Assembly (NCBI RefSeq): GCF_000238775.2
Contig: NZ_AFEJ02000001.1
Coordinates: 186,001-250,000 of the forward strand
DNA length: 64,000 nucleotides
Direction: 5' to 3'
DNA from: Acaryochloris sp. CCMEE 5410
Lineage (GTDB): Bacteria; Cyanobacteriota; Cyanobacteriia; Thermosynechococcales; Thermosynechococcaceae
Part shown: piece by piece, positions 55,280 to 64,000 of the stretch
Layout of the letters: the number at the start of each line of letters is the position of its first letter
Numbering within the stretch: the stretch's first letter is position 1
Translations under genes and position numbers: made by a program
The notes under the pieces: model-generated
The model's input: only the letters and a program-made list of their open reading frames with translations
Databases searched by the model: none
Told to the model about the DNA's origin: nothing

Positions 55280-55656
55280 GATTAAAGGGGCTGCTCGGGT
55301 CAGAGTGTCTGTGTGACGAGTTCTTGTGGAGCTAGCAACATTTTGTCCCTTTGAAAAAGAGATTCGCTTAATTGCTCAACGATTATGTAACCCGATGCCA
55401 CTCACGTTAAAGTCGCATCCAATTGGGTCATGAATAATCCAGGCTATGGATCTAATCGAGCAACGAGTCAAGTGTCTATTCTGGCAATGGGGCAAGCTTC
55501 GGTGGAATTATCGGGTCAGGCATCAGTACAATCTGATGGTCAGACAGCCATGGGCAATGCTTCTGTAGCAATCTCCATTATTTAAATAGACACAAGCTAA
55601 ATTGATACCCATAAACAATTACTCAGTTGCCTTTTATGCCTGTCCCCTTCCTGGGA
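55280..55656. other. region right of the nested IS
   Basis: About 380 bp. It starts with the GATT repeat and the displaced 3' end of the IS1380 relic, whose end is not defined. It contains one short open frame, listed separately. Confidence 0.5.
55430..55585 (+). CDS. short open frame, possible remnant of a repetitive secreted protein
   Basis: 51 residues, MNNPGYGSNRATSQVSIL followed by a Gly/Ser/Val-rich stretch with GQASVEL-SGQASVQ repeats. The pattern resembles the end of a surface or beta-helix protein. There is no clear ribosome site. It may be the tail of a gene cut by IS activity. Confidence 0.25.
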   Translation: MNNPGYGSNRATSQVSILAMGQASVELSGQASVQSDGQTAMGNASVAISII

Positions 55657-56928
55657 TCAACGACTGCTCTCAAGTTTATTAGGAATCCCTTCGCAACCAC
55701 CAGGAATTGATGCTCTCGTCTTTTTCCCTCCCCACGCACAACAGTAATACCGTTGCTCTTCGGATAATCCTTTCGCTTTAGAAAAATCGGCATTTTCAAT
55801 TACAGCCCCAGTTTGAACACCGGTTTGAAAGTTGGGTGGATTCATGCGATCGCGTGGTGTTACCTGTTCCACTTCCCCATAGAAAAATCGGGTCCGGGTC
55901 AAATCCGTCTTAGATAAATTGGCTCCATACAAAATACAGCGGGACAAGTTAGCCCGACCCAAATCACAGCCCTGTAAGTTAGTGTGAACCAAATTAGCTT
56001 CACTCATTTCCGTCCGTCGGAGGTCCGTCCCGGACAAATCGACGTTCGCCAACATACCCACTAGGTCAATCACTCGTACGCCATATTCCAAGTCTTCCTC
56101 ATATCCCCCTAACCCATCAAAAATGGCGCGACCTAATCTGCGATCGCGTTTTAACGGCGTCAATAACTTAGAACTGGACAGGAACCGAATCACCTTTGCC
56201 TTTCCTTCAGCACTCAGTCCCGTCAAGATTGCTGCGGTTCGGCCTTCAGCAATAGCTCGCTCCGGGGGCCAATCTTCTAACAATCCTTCTTCATTGATGA
56301 CCAAATCAGAAATGCCCTGGAAATAGGCATCAATCGTTTGTTGTTGGGTAATCCGGTTTTGCTGCTCTGTTAATTCTTTGGAAATCACGTACTGACGCCA
56401 GGCCACATAAAGCGCTAAAAAGGCCACTAAAATTTGCCCCACTGCTCCAAAGGAGTCTGCTAGAGCACCCACTGCTTCCCAATTGACCGTCCGTCCCCCC
56501 AGTAACATTTGGGGCAACCCTGTAAATTGAATAACGCCGATCAGGCCAAAAACACTCAAAACACCCGCTAAAATCAGTTGCTGATTCCGAACAGACACCC
56601 ATTCCTGCAGGGCTTTACTCAAGGGAGGCCACAGTACTCTGAGAGACAACCACAGCACCACCACGGCTGCCGGTAGGCCAATCCAGGGATTATGAAACAG
56701 CAAGCCCACAATCAGGACAACCGTTGCTGCTCCGGTTACCAGCTCGATAGAAGAAGAAGCGGTAGCAGATTGCAACAACCTGGTGGAAGACGATTTTAAT
56801 CCTGCTAATGAGGGAGACAACTCTCCTTTGCCATTTGCAAGAGACCGTTCCGTCTCATCAACTGATCGATGAGATGCCGAAGACTTTTGTTCTTCTGGAT
56901 TTGGCGTTGGGGATGAAGGCCGTGTCAT
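55657..56928 (-). CDS. pentapeptide-repeat membrane protein
   Basis: 423 residues. A polar N-terminus is followed by about four membrane helices (residues ~60-90, two near 110-140, and 155-175: LVAFLALYVAWRQY), a cytosolic helical part, and about ten pentapeptide repeats (NVDLSGTDLRRTEMSEANLV, LGRANLSRCILYGANLSKTD) that form a right-handed beta-helix. The C-terminus carries a cysteine-containing tail (YYCCAWGGKK). Function unknown; such proteins are common in cyanobacteria. Confidence 0.85.
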   Translation of the reverse strand: MTRPSSPTPNPEEQKSSASHRSVDETERSLANGKGELSPSLAGLKSSSTRLLQSATASSSIELVTGAATVVLIVGLLFHNPWIGLPAAVVVLWLSLRVLWPPLSKALQEWVSVRNQQLILAGVLSVFGLIGVIQFTGLPQMLLGGRTVNWEAVGALADSFGAVGQILVAFLALYVAWRQYVISKELTEQQNRITQQQTIDAYFQGISDLVINEEGLLEDWPPERAIAEGRTAAILTGLSAEGKAKVIRFLSSSKLLTPLKRDRRLGRAIFDGLGGYEEDLEYGVRVIDLVGMLANVDLSGTDLRRTEMSEANLVHTNLQGCDLGRANLSRCILYGANLSKTDLTRTRFFYGEVEQVTPRDRMNPPNFQTGVQTGAVIENADFSKAKGLSEEQRYYCCAWGGKKTRASIPGGCEGIPNKLESSR

Positions 56929-57059
56929 GCACTTTTCGAAAAGAGACTACAGATACCGCTTTTATTTAATCGTAGTCTGCCCCAAACACGAAGATTGTTA
57001 CCTTTAAGCGTTTATTCCCAGATTAATCGCCATCAATAAGTTCGGTTCTAACAGCAATT

Positions 57060-57098
57060 ATCATAAATATTTTACTAAGAAGTAAAAATATTTATGAT
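57060..57098. repeat. AT-rich hairpin between divergent genes
   Basis: ATCATAAATATTTTAC pairs with GTAAAAATATTTATGAT across a 6-nt loop, with one bulged base. It lies upstream of both flanking genes, so it is more likely an operator or leader structure than a terminator. Confidence 0.5.
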
Positions 57099-57198
57099 GT
57101 TCCCTTGCCCAATGGGAGTCTCCTTTTTCAAGATTAATTCCCAAATGGAGAATTTTCTTCTCTCCAGTTTGTTGGGATTTGTATAGGGACTTAATGCG

Positions 57199-58422
57199 AT
57201 GTTCAAACGTCACTTTTTGGGGTTGGGTAGTGCAGGAGTGAGCATAGGTTTTCTCTGGCTGAACCCAGGTATAGCTTTGGCTGCACCAGGTTGTGAATCG
57301 GCTCAACCACTTACTTTAGCCAGTATTGGATCACCATCGAATCCTGCTCTACCTCCATGTATTTTGGCTAAGAGACCGTTTTCTGACACCCGTAATCATT
57401 GGGCAGAACCTTTTATCTCAGCCTTAGTCAAACGAAAAATTGTCAGCGGTTTTCCAGGGAATAGATTTAAGCCTGATGCCCCGGTAACCAGGGCAGAGTT
57501 TGCAGCCATGCTTGCCCAGACCTTTGACTATCGCTCGCCCCGTCAATCTCCTAAATCCTTCCCCGATGTCACAATTTCTTGGCAGAAACAACCCATTGGC
57601 AAAGCCTACGCCCTAGGGTTTATGTCCGGTGGCCCCAAGGGACGTTTCAACCCAAACCAGGCGATTACGCGATTGCAGGCACTGGTTGCCCTTTCCTCGG
57701 GGTTAGAACTGACCGCTCCAGGCAATCCGGTTCGGGAATTAAGTCAACAGTTTAGAGATGCAAATCAAGTTCCCAGTTGGGCTGTTGAAAAGATTGCAGC
57801 CAGCACTCGCCGTAAAATCGTCAGTAACTACCCCAGTCCCCAAGTATTGTCTCCCAATCGCACGGCAACCCGAGGAGAAGTGGCCGCCTTTATCTACCAA
57901 GCATTAGTCAACGCCAGAAAAGCGCCCCAACTAGCCGCCAAAAATGTATCTCGCAAATATATCGTCGGTTATCAAGGCAGTGCTACCTACGATATTAAAG
58001 ATTTGGTCCCCCTGCATAATCAAGTCCGTTCAGAGGTAGGGGTTGGCCCCATCACTTGGTCTGATGATTTAGCAGAATATGCCACTGAATGGGCCAATTA
58101 CCTGGCCACAAAAGGGGGCTGTAAACTCACCCATCGCCCCTTTAAAGGAAAGTGGAAGCAGAAATTCGGCGAAAACTTATTTATGGGCAGTTTCACCGCT
58201 TTTAACGTGACCGATGCTGTCAAGACTTGGTACACGGAAAAGAATAAATATGACGGGAAGCCGCTCAACCGTTCAAATGCTGTCTTGGCTAGCCACTACA
58301 CCCAACTTGTCTGGGGAAAGACCCGAAAATTCGGCTGTGCCCAGGTTACCTGTCAGAAAAGACTGATTGTGGTGTGCAATTATGATCCACCTGGTAATCA
58401 TCTGGGGGAAAAGCCATTTTAG
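57199..58422 (+). CDS. secreted SLH-CAP (SCP/PR-1) domain protein
   Basis: 407 residues. A signal peptide (GSAGVSIGFLWLNPGIALAA) is followed by three SLH units, about residues 60-240 (RNHWAEPFISALVKRKIVSG, VTRAEFAAMLAQTFDY, TATRGEVAAFIYQAL), which anchor the protein to the cell wall or outer membrane. The C-terminal CAP domain (about 265-405) contains LHNQVRSEVGVGPITW, GENLFMGS, HYTQLVWGKTRKFGCAQVTC and VVCNYDPPGNHLG. CAP proteins bind lipids or act as proteases in some cases; the role here is unknown. The His and Glu of the CAP cavity are retained. Confidence 0.92.
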   Translation: MFKRHFLGLGSAGVSIGFLWLNPGIALAAPGCESAQPLTLASIGSPSNPALPPCILAKRPFSDTRNHWAEPFISALVKRKIVSGFPGNRFKPDAPVTRAEFAAMLAQTFDYRSPRQSPKSFPDVTISWQKQPIGKAYALGFMSGGPKGRFNPNQAITRLQALVALSSGLELTAPGNPVRELSQQFRDANQVPSWAVEKIAASTRRKIVSNYPSPQVLSPNRTATRGEVAAFIYQALVNARKAPQLAAKNVSRKYIVGYQGSATYDIKDLVPLHNQVRSEVGVGPITWSDDLAEYATEWANYLATKGGCKLTHRPFKGKWKQKFGENLFMGSFTAFNVTDAVKTWYTEKNKYDGKPLNRSNAVLASHYTQLVWGKTRKFGCAQVTCQKRLIVVCNYDPPGNHLGEKPF

Positions 58423-58530
58423 TGGCTTGTTCGATTGCAAATTCAGCGGCTTCACCTTCCATAAACTTTCCAAAGTCCTTTTATGAAGATCAAGTATAAA
58501 TAGCAATATAAAGTTGCATTTAAGGTTGAG

Positions 58531-59478
58531 TCACATCCCTTTGATCATTAGCTGATAGTTTGATAACTGAACTGATGCTCGTATCGTTTCTAATAAAGAC
58601 TTGGCTTCAGGGCTAAGGGAATATTTCGGGTTAGTAGCAATGACAACTTCATGTACAAGAGGAATTCCAGGGATAGCTTTAACGACTAGATCATTATTTT
58701 GAAGGTTGGAGGCAACCTGAGAACCGGGTAAAATAGCAACTCCAAAGTTGGCTAGTAAGATTAATCGTAAGGATTGGGCACCACTAAATTCAACAACTGT
58801 CTTGATACTGTGCTTGTTAATTCGAAATAACTCTTCCACAACAGAACGTATTCCGTAATTAGAGTCTTGCCGAGGCAGAACAATAGGATACTGGCAAATA
58901 TCGTCCCATGTAAAATTAGCGACTTGAGCCAATTCATGAACAGAAGAACATACTAAACTCAGAGGCTCTTCATACAAAACTTCAGTATGAAGCGTTTCGA
59001 TGGGTAAAGGTGAAGACATCCAAGCTAAATCAATCTTCTGATTTTGCAAGCCATGAATAAGTTCATCCAGTGGATACTCAAAGATTTGCAGGTTGATATT
59101 AGGATTGAAATCATGGAAGTTTCTCAATACAACCGACAAACAGTGTTCAGCATTAACACTAGTTAACCCTAAACTTACTTTATTTACAGAGGTTTGAGCT
59201 GCCTTAAGAGCTGCAAATACGCCTGTTTCAACATTTTGCAAACCCGACTGGCAATACTCAATAAAAGCCTCACCCGCTTTACTTAAATAAACTTTATTTG
59301 AACCACGATTAAGTAACTTAACCCCAACAATACGCTCAAGTCTCTGTATTTGTTGGCTTACAGTGGGTTGAGATAAATTCAAGGCTAATGCGGCCTCAGT
59401 AAAACTGCCTCTCTCAGCAACTTCAATGAAAGAAATGAGGGCCGACATCTCTATATTACTAAGACAATACTTATCCAT
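58531..59478 (-). CDS. LysR-type transcriptional regulator
   Basis: 315 residues from ATG 59478 (a TTG sits one codon earlier). The N-terminal winged HTH reads FIEVAERGSFTEAALALNLS then QPTVSQQIQRLERIVGVKLL; the rest is a LysR substrate-binding domain (LDELIHGLQNQKIDLAWMSS). It lies 190 bp after urtE on the same strand and may control urt or a linked function. It is not clearly CmpR or NtcB by eye. Confidence 0.9.
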   Translation of the reverse strand: MDKYCLSNIEMSALISFIEVAERGSFTEAALALNLSQPTVSQQIQRLERIVGVKLLNRGSNKVYLSKAGEAFIEYCQSGLQNVETGVFAALKAAQTSVNKVSLGLTSVNAEHCLSVVLRNFHDFNPNINLQIFEYPLDELIHGLQNQKIDLAWMSSPLPIETLHTEVLYEEPLSLVCSSVHELAQVANFTWDDICQYPIVLPRQDSNYGIRSVVEELFRINKHSIKTVVEFSGAQSLRLILLANFGVAILPGSQVASNLQNNDLVVKAIPGIPLVHEVVIATNPKYSLSPEAKSLLETIRASVQLSNYQLMIKGM

Positions 59479-59671
59479 CAAAAAGGCTACAAGTCAAAGT
59501 TTAAACAACTAAAATCCTAGAAAATAGCTATTGAATTACACATTATGAACTTTCAGTATTTGATGTTCTCATTAATCAAAATCAAAATCTTTTCGACTTT
59601 ATTGTGTTAATAAAATGCGATAGCTAATCAATAAAAACACTTACTTAAAACAGGCATCTATCTTAAGACTT

Positions 59672-60385
59672 TTATACTGCCAAATAGCGATGCAATAAGG
59701 AATTTGTGAGTTTATCAGTTTTACCTTTTTCCACGATAGCCCCCTTCTCCATGATGAAGAATTGCTGAGCAAGTTTACGAGCAAATTCAATTTTTTGCTC
59801 AACAACAATGATAGTAATGCCTTTCTCAATATTGATACGTCTCAAAGTATCTTCAATTTCTTGGACAATAGAGGGCTGAATTCCTTCTGTTGGCTCATCC
59901 AGCAACATAATTTTAGGGTTACACATTAAACCACGTGCTATGGCAAGTTGCTGCTGTTGACCTCCACTTAATAGTCCCCCTTGACGTTGCAAATGCTCTT
60001 TAAGCATTGGGAAAAAATCATAAATCTCGGCTGGAATACGCTTTGCTTTCTTCCCGCTCGCGCTAAAGCCCATCTTCAAATTATCTAATACGGTCAAGTA
60101 GGGAATAATTTCTCGACCTTGAGGAATATAGGCAATTCCTTTTCTAGCTCGTTTATAAGTTGGGGCCTTAGAGATATCAACATCATTGAAGAAAATCCCA
60201 CCGCTAGTGATATTATTTAGTCCGATAATGCTTCGCAATAGCGTAGTTTTCCCAACACCATTTCGTCCTAACAAACAGGCGATCTGCCCTTCACCAACCG
60301 ATAGGTCAACATCAAACAAAACTGGAGTTTGGCCATAGCCAGCCGTTACATTGACCAAATCTAATAATGGCCTAGTGACAGCCAT
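59672..60385 (-). CDS. urtE: urea ABC transporter ATP-binding protein UrtE
   Basis: 237 residues from ATG 60385, 10 bp after the urtD stop and preceded by AAAGAAGA. LivF-type ATPase: Walker A GRNGVGKTT, the ABC signature LLSGGQQQQLAIARGL, Walker B IMLLDEPTEGIQPSI. It powers uptake together with UrtD. The Urt assignment rests on the whole operon, since LivF and UrtE look alike. Confidence 0.9.
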   Translation of the reverse strand: MAVTRPLLDLVNVTAGYGQTPVLFDVDLSVGEGQIACLLGRNGVGKTTLLRSIIGLNNITSGGIFFNDVDISKAPTYKRARKGIAYIPQGREIIPYLTVLDNLKMGFSASGKKAKRIPAEIYDFFPMLKEHLQRQGGLLSGGQQQQLAIARGLMCNPKIMLLDEPTEGIQPSIVQEIEDTLRRINIEKGITIIVVEQKIEFARKLAQQFFIMEKGAIVEKGKTDKLTNSLLHRYLAV

Positions 60386-60395
60386 ATCATCTTCT

Positions 60396-61151
60396 TTACG
60401 CAGCAGAGTTGATGGTTTCACGACCGAGATAAACCTCAATAACTTTAGGGTTAGCTTGAATACTTTCGATAGAGCCTTCTGCCAAGACCTGGCCTTGGTG
60501 AAGCACTACGATTCTTTTGGCTATTTGTTTCACAAATTCCATATCATGCTCAATCACCACAACTGCATGAGATTTGGAAATGCTTTTAATAATTTCTCCT
60601 GTCATGTAGGTTTCGTCTCCTGTCATCCCAGCTGTAGGTTCATCCAGTAAGACGATGGATGGATCCTGAGCCAAAACCATTGCAATTTCAACCCATTGCT
60701 TTTGGCCATGGGATAGAGAAGAAACCTGTTCAAATGCTTTGTCGACTAAGCCGGTTCGTTCTAGAGCATTGTGAATTTTGCTTTTTTTGGTTTGAGTTAA
60801 TTTGGCTGTGATGGAGGTCAGAATCCCATGGGTTCCCTTGAGAGCTAAGAGAATATTGTCAAATACGGTTAATTCGTTATAAACATTCGGATTTTGAAAC
60901 TTCCGGCCAATTCCCATCCGAGCGACTTCATGGGGAAGCTTATTGGTAATCTCCTTTCCTTGATACCGAATATGCCCCGAGGTTACAGGAGATTTACTCA
61001 CAATGGCATCCAGCAATGTACTTTTCCCAGCGCCATTGGGGCCAATAATCGTCACAATTTCACGATCGAATACATTCAGGTTCACACCACTCAAGGCTTT
61101 AAATCCTGAAAAAGTGACATTTAAATCTTCAACGGATAAAACAGCATCCAT
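60396..61151 (-). CDS. urtD: urea ABC transporter ATP-binding protein UrtD
   Basis: 251 residues from ATG 61151 (a TTG at 61160 is in frame). Walker A IIGPNGAGKSTLLDAI; the signature is the UrtD-like LSHGQKQWVEIAMVL rather than LSYGQ; Walker B is IVLLDEPTAGMTGDE. The GRKFQNPNVYNELTVFDNIL segment is typical of UrtD. Cytosolic, pairs with UrtE on the UrtBC membrane core. Confidence 0.92.
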   Translation of the reverse strand: MDAVLSVEDLNVTFSGFKALSGVNLNVFDREIVTIIGPNGAGKSTLLDAIVSKSPVTSGHIRYQGKEITNKLPHEVARMGIGRKFQNPNVYNELTVFDNILLALKGTHGILTSITAKLTQTKKSKIHNALERTGLVDKAFEQVSSLSHGQKQWVEIAMVLAQDPSIVLLDEPTAGMTGDETYMTGEIIKSISKSHAVVVIEHDMEFVKQIAKRIVVLHQGQVLAEGSIESIQANPKVIEVYLGRETINSAA

Positions 61152-61174
61152 ATACTCCAACCCTCAATCCAATA

Positions 61175-62284
61175 CTATTTATTTTTCGTCAATGCAGATA
61201 TGGGTAATGGCTTCGGCTTTGATAAATTTGCCATTGAAGCTTGCTTAGGTAACAGACTCATCAATCCATTCGGAAGGAATAGGACGACAACTAATAACAA
61301 AATCCCAACAACAAGTTGCCAATCCTGAGTCACTTTTTCAGCATAGTTTTGTACTTGTCCCAATAAAATCGCGGCAACCAATGGCCCCACTAAGGATCCT
61401 CGACCGCCGATAGCCACCCAGATAACCACTTGAGTACCAAAAGCAACCGCTAAGTACACTGGAGAAATGAAGCGATTGAGGGGGACAAATAGCCCCCCCG
61501 CTACACCTGCGATCGCAGCTGAAAGGGTCCAGATAAAAATCTTGAATTGCGCTACATCATATCCCAAAAAAGATATCCGTTTTTCATTCTCATTAATCGA
61601 ACGTAAAATCAGACCAAAATTAGATTGCGTGAGGAACCAACTTAAAGCAATCACAAAGGCCGCATAGGCCAAAATCAGAAAATATAGTCCTATCGGTTTA
61701 ACTTGAACCCCAAAAAATCTAAGGCTGCTAACATCGGTAATCCCATTTGTGCCACCGGTATAGGCCTGTTGACTAATGAAAAAAGTGGTTAAGGCAGATG
61801 AGATCGCTAAAGTAATGATGGTGATATAGACCCCACTCACTTTAGAACGAAAGATAAAATAGCCAATAATATAAGCAAATAATGCTGGAACAGCGAAAGT
61901 TGCAACTAGAGCCACAGGAAAATGCTTCAAAGGAGCAATAAACCAAGGCAATTTTTCTAGTCCATTCCAAACCATAAAGTCTGGCAATTCTCCACCATAA
62001 GTATTTGAAGCGGCCGAGAGATTCAGCTTGAGATAATAGGCAGAAGCATAGCCTCCCAACGTAAAAAAGACCCCATGGGCAAAACTTAGAATACCTGTAA
62101 ATCCCCAAACTAAGTCTAGGGAAACTCCTAGCGTGCCAAACAGCAACAGTTTAGACATCAAAGACAACTGAAAGCTATTCAAAGCAAAGGGCAATATAGT
62201 AAAAATCAGTAGTGAAATACCACTCACCACAACCAACTTCTTGGGAAAAGTTGTTTGTTTATATCCCATAACAATATTCGTCAT
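61175..62284 (-). CDS. urtC: urea ABC transporter permease UrtC
   Basis: 369 residues with about ten membrane helices. LivM-type features: SLDLVWGFTGILSFAHGVFF, ALGGYASAYYLK-like segment, and the cytoplasmic EAA-like loop NENEKRISFLGYDVAQFKIF. The C-terminal VAIGGRGSLVGPLVAAILLG is typical of UrtC. The start has a full GGAGG ribosome site. Confidence 0.92.
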   Translation of the reverse strand: MTNIVMGYKQTTFPKKLVVVSGISLLIFTILPFALNSFQLSLMSKLLLFGTLGVSLDLVWGFTGILSFAHGVFFTLGGYASAYYLKLNLSAASNTYGGELPDFMVWNGLEKLPWFIAPLKHFPVALVATFAVPALFAYIIGYFIFRSKVSGVYITIITLAISSALTTFFISQQAYTGGTNGITDVSSLRFFGVQVKPIGLYFLILAYAAFVIALSWFLTQSNFGLILRSINENEKRISFLGYDVAQFKIFIWTLSAAIAGVAGGLFVPLNRFISPVYLAVAFGTQVVIWVAIGGRGSLVGPLVAAILLGQVQNYAEKVTQDWQLVVGILLLVVVLFLPNGLMSLLPKQASMANLSKPKPLPISALTKNK

Positions 62285-62333
62285 TTTTAAACCTCCAAAA
62301 GATCATCAACTTGTTCGGACTTAATTCTGGGAA

Positions 62334-63311
62334 TTATGCCCGCTTCTGAACTGTAAATAGACCTTCCGGACGATAACGAATTAACATGATGACGGCTCCC
62401 AACACGATGACTCTAGCCAGGGGGTCATTGAGAAGAAAGGCGATGATGGCATTAGCCTCACCAATCAGTAGAGAGCCCGCTAAAATTCCAATCAACTTAT
62501 CAACGCCCCCAGTGACCACCACCATCCAAGCGTCTACTAAGTAATCTTGGCCCATCGGAGGGGCCACAGACTTTAAAGCCGAAATAACGGCACCCGCTAC
62601 TCCAGCTAAACCACAGCCGTATGCAAAAGTCCCCATATCTACTAGTTTGGTGTTCACGCCAAGGCACATGGCCATATCTCGATTTTGAGTCACTGCTCTA
62701 ATCTGCCTTCCCCAGGAAGTGCCATAAAAGAGATACAAGGTGAGTCCTAATAATGCCAGTGCGACGCCAACAATAAAAAGACGATAGTAGGAAATAGCGA
62801 CTACCGCAGCACCGTTTTCATCTGAAACCAAGGGTATATTTCCAGACAAATAAGCGGGAGCTTTCACATACTTCAATTGAGCTGTAAAAATCAGCTTTAC
62901 AACGCCCTGCATCACAATACTCAATCCCCAGGTCGCTAATAGGGTTTCTAGGGGATTACCATACAATCTACGAATAATAGTAATTTCTACGGCTGCACCA
63001 ATTAGAGCAGTAATTAAGAACGCTAAAGGAATTGTCAGGAGTAGGTCTAATTGAAAGGCATCTTGAAACACAAAGGTGACATATGCCCCTAGCATAATGA
63101 ACTCACCATGAGCCAAATTTATAATGCGCATCACTCCAAAAGTGATCGCTAAGCCTAAACCTGTTAACAGCAAAATTCCCACAATACCGATCCCATTGAG
63201 GGCTTGATTAAGAAGGGTATAAACATCAAAACCTTCAGGAGAGGCAGCTTCTTCCTGAGCCAACAAGAAGTAGGGGGTCGAAAATACTGAAGAGAATGAA
63301 TAATCCAACAT
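62334..63311 (-). CDS. urtB: urea ABC transporter permease UrtB
   Basis: 325 residues, LivH-type, about eight membrane helices. Characteristic segments: MRIINLAHGEFIMLGAYVTF, IRRLYGNPLETLLATWGLSI, RAVTQNRDMAMCLGVNT, and a terminal RYRPEGLFTVQKRA. An N-terminal stretch before the first helix is hydrophilic. About 50 bp separate it from urtC. Confidence 0.92.
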   Translation of the reverse strand: MLDYSFSSVFSTPYFLLAQEEAASPEGFDVYTLLNQALNGIGIVGILLLTGLGLAITFGVMRIINLAHGEFIMLGAYVTFVFQDAFQLDLLLTIPLAFLITALIGAAVEITIIRRLYGNPLETLLATWGLSIVMQGVVKLIFTAQLKYVKAPAYLSGNIPLVSDENGAAVVAISYYRLFIVGVALALLGLTLYLFYGTSWGRQIRAVTQNRDMAMCLGVNTKLVDMGTFAYGCGLAGVAGAVISALKSVAPPMGQDYLVDAWMVVVTGGVDKLIGILAGSLLIGEANAIIAFLLNDPLARVIVLGAVIMLIRYRPEGLFTVQKRA

Positions 63312-63412
63312 AGGCTTAATTCCTAAGACCTAATAAAGCTAAAGACTACGGGTGAAGTAGAAAAACAGCACCCAGTTCTACATTTCTAGACTGAGAATCT
63401 GGTTATTGATAG

Positions 63413-64000
63413 TTAGGAGAGATACTTAGGTTCTAAATCTTTACCCGTCTCAACCGTTGGGTCTACACGAGTGTCAGGCGTAGGATGAACACAAGTCCTA
63501 CCTTTATAGAGGGTCTGGCTCCAAGCAATCGGTTTCACTGCTGCATCTGTCGAAAAGACAATTTCTGCTTGGCCATCCTCTTTCCACTTGCCAATTCTGG
63601 AATAAAGGTAGGTATGGTAATTCTCAGGGTCTATTTTGACCTTTCCTTGAGGTGCATTAAACTCCTGCCCTCTTGTTGCCTCCCGGATGGTTGCTGTATT
63701 GAGTTCTCCACCTTCATCCAGAATCTTCTTCATCGCCTGGGCCATAAAGAAAGTTTGTAAATATGCAGCTTCCATCACACCGTTCGTAACCCGGTTCCCA
63801 CCAAACATCTCTTTAAACTGCTCTACAAAGAGCTTGTTTTCTGGTGTGTCTACGGTCTGAAAATAGTTAAAGCTTGTGTAGTGTCCAGCTGAGTATTCAG
63901 GTCCCATAGCCTGAATTTCTTCTTCGGTAGTGGGATAAGCCATAATCGGCATCTTATCTGCAGTAATTCCCGCGTCCTTAAATTGCCGATAAAAGGCTGG
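63413..64000 (-). CDS. urtA: urea ABC transporter substrate-binding protein UrtA (partial)
   Basis: The last ~195 residues; the gene continues beyond the right edge (the frame stays open to position 64000, PAFYRQFKDAGITADKMPIM). Motifs fit UrtA/FmdD rather than LivJ: YSAGHYTSFNYFQTVDTPEN, VTNGVMEAAYLQTFFMAQAM, FNAPQGKVKIDPENYHTYLY, RIGKWKEDGQAEIVFS. Periplasmic binding of urea or short amides. In cyanobacteria this operon is usually NtcA-controlled; the promoter is outside the window. Confidence 0.9.
   Translation of the reverse strand, partial: PAFYRQFKDAGITADKMPIMAYPTTEEEIQAMGPEYSAGHYTSFNYFQTVDTPENKLFVEQFKEMFGGNRVTNGVMEAAYLQTFFMAQAMKKILDEGGELNTATIREATRGQEFNAPQGKVKIDPENYHTYLYSRIGKWKEDGQAEIVFSTDAAVKPIAWSQTLYKGRTCVHPTPDTRVDPTVETGKDLEPKYLS

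Noticed and set aside
1-64000. CRISPR array, rRNA genes, prophage
   Set aside because: No regularly spaced direct repeats, rRNA-like sequence or phage structural genes were seen.

Overview
The window looks like a chromosomal segment of a cyanobacterium. The signs are scattered GCGATCGC (HIP1-type) octamers, a urea-type Urt ABC transporter, a cobalamin riboswitch driving hupE-cobW, cyanobacteria-typical families (DUF1822, CHASE2/CHAT, TPS-domain hemagglutinin, SLH and pentapeptide proteins), large hybrid histidine kinases and several insertion sequences. The fused transaldolase/glucose-6-phosphate isomerase and the IS load recall Acaryochloris-type genomes, but that is inference from memory, not a database match.

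Layout. (1) 0.16-6.7 kb, minus strand: a sugar-phosphate operon reading tal-pgi fusion, short gnd, zwf, fbp, which covers the oxidative pentose phosphate route and its links to glycolysis and gluconeogenesis. (2) 6.9-13.5 kb: a small CPCC zinc-ribbon protein, two tandem AraC regulators, a frameshifted DsbA-like gene, an orphan NarL-type response regulator, a TPR protein, an ISAs1-like element and a V4R-domain protein. (3) 13.8-24.2 kb: a signalling block made of a REC-PAS-GAF-PP2C phosphatase diverging from two tandem hybrid kinases. The second kinase is fused to an ammonium-transporter (Amt) domain, so the block is probably an ammonium-sensing phosphorelay. A GTA-N8-TAC (NtcA-like) site lies in the shared intergenic region.

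(4) 24.6-40.7 kb: a caspase-like (CHAT) cluster. A translationally coupled plus-strand run (HTH-like protein, DUF1822, CHAT-CHASE2 membrane protein, secreted protein) is followed by a clearly AT-rich minus-strand run (TPS-domain hemagglutinin, secreted Cys-rich small protein, large alpha/beta hydrolase, TPR-CHAT protease) and ends with a plus-strand NB-ARC STAND ATPase. This is the best candidate for an undescribed system. (5) 40.7-42.6 kb: cobalamin riboswitch, hupE, cobW. (6) 42.6-46.8 kb: three pseudopilin-like genes (one frameshifted, one carrying an FN3-like tail) behind a membrane diguanylate cyclase.

(7) 47-52.4 kb: aspartoacylase-like enzyme, monoacylglycerol-lipase-like hydrolase, tRNA-Arg(CCU), gcvP and a strong terminator. 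(8) 52.7-55.6 kb: a nested IS region in which a complete DUF772-type IS, flanked by GATT repeats, sits at the stop codon of an IS1380 relic. (9) 55.6-58.4 kb: pentapeptide membrane protein and a secreted SLH-CAP protein. (10) 58.5-64 kb, minus strand: urtA (cut by the window edge), urtB, urtC, urtD, urtE and a LysR regulator.

Nitrogen themes recur (Amt-kinase, urea uptake, glycine cleavage). Two genes are broken at C/G homopolymers; these could be real mutations or sequencing errors.
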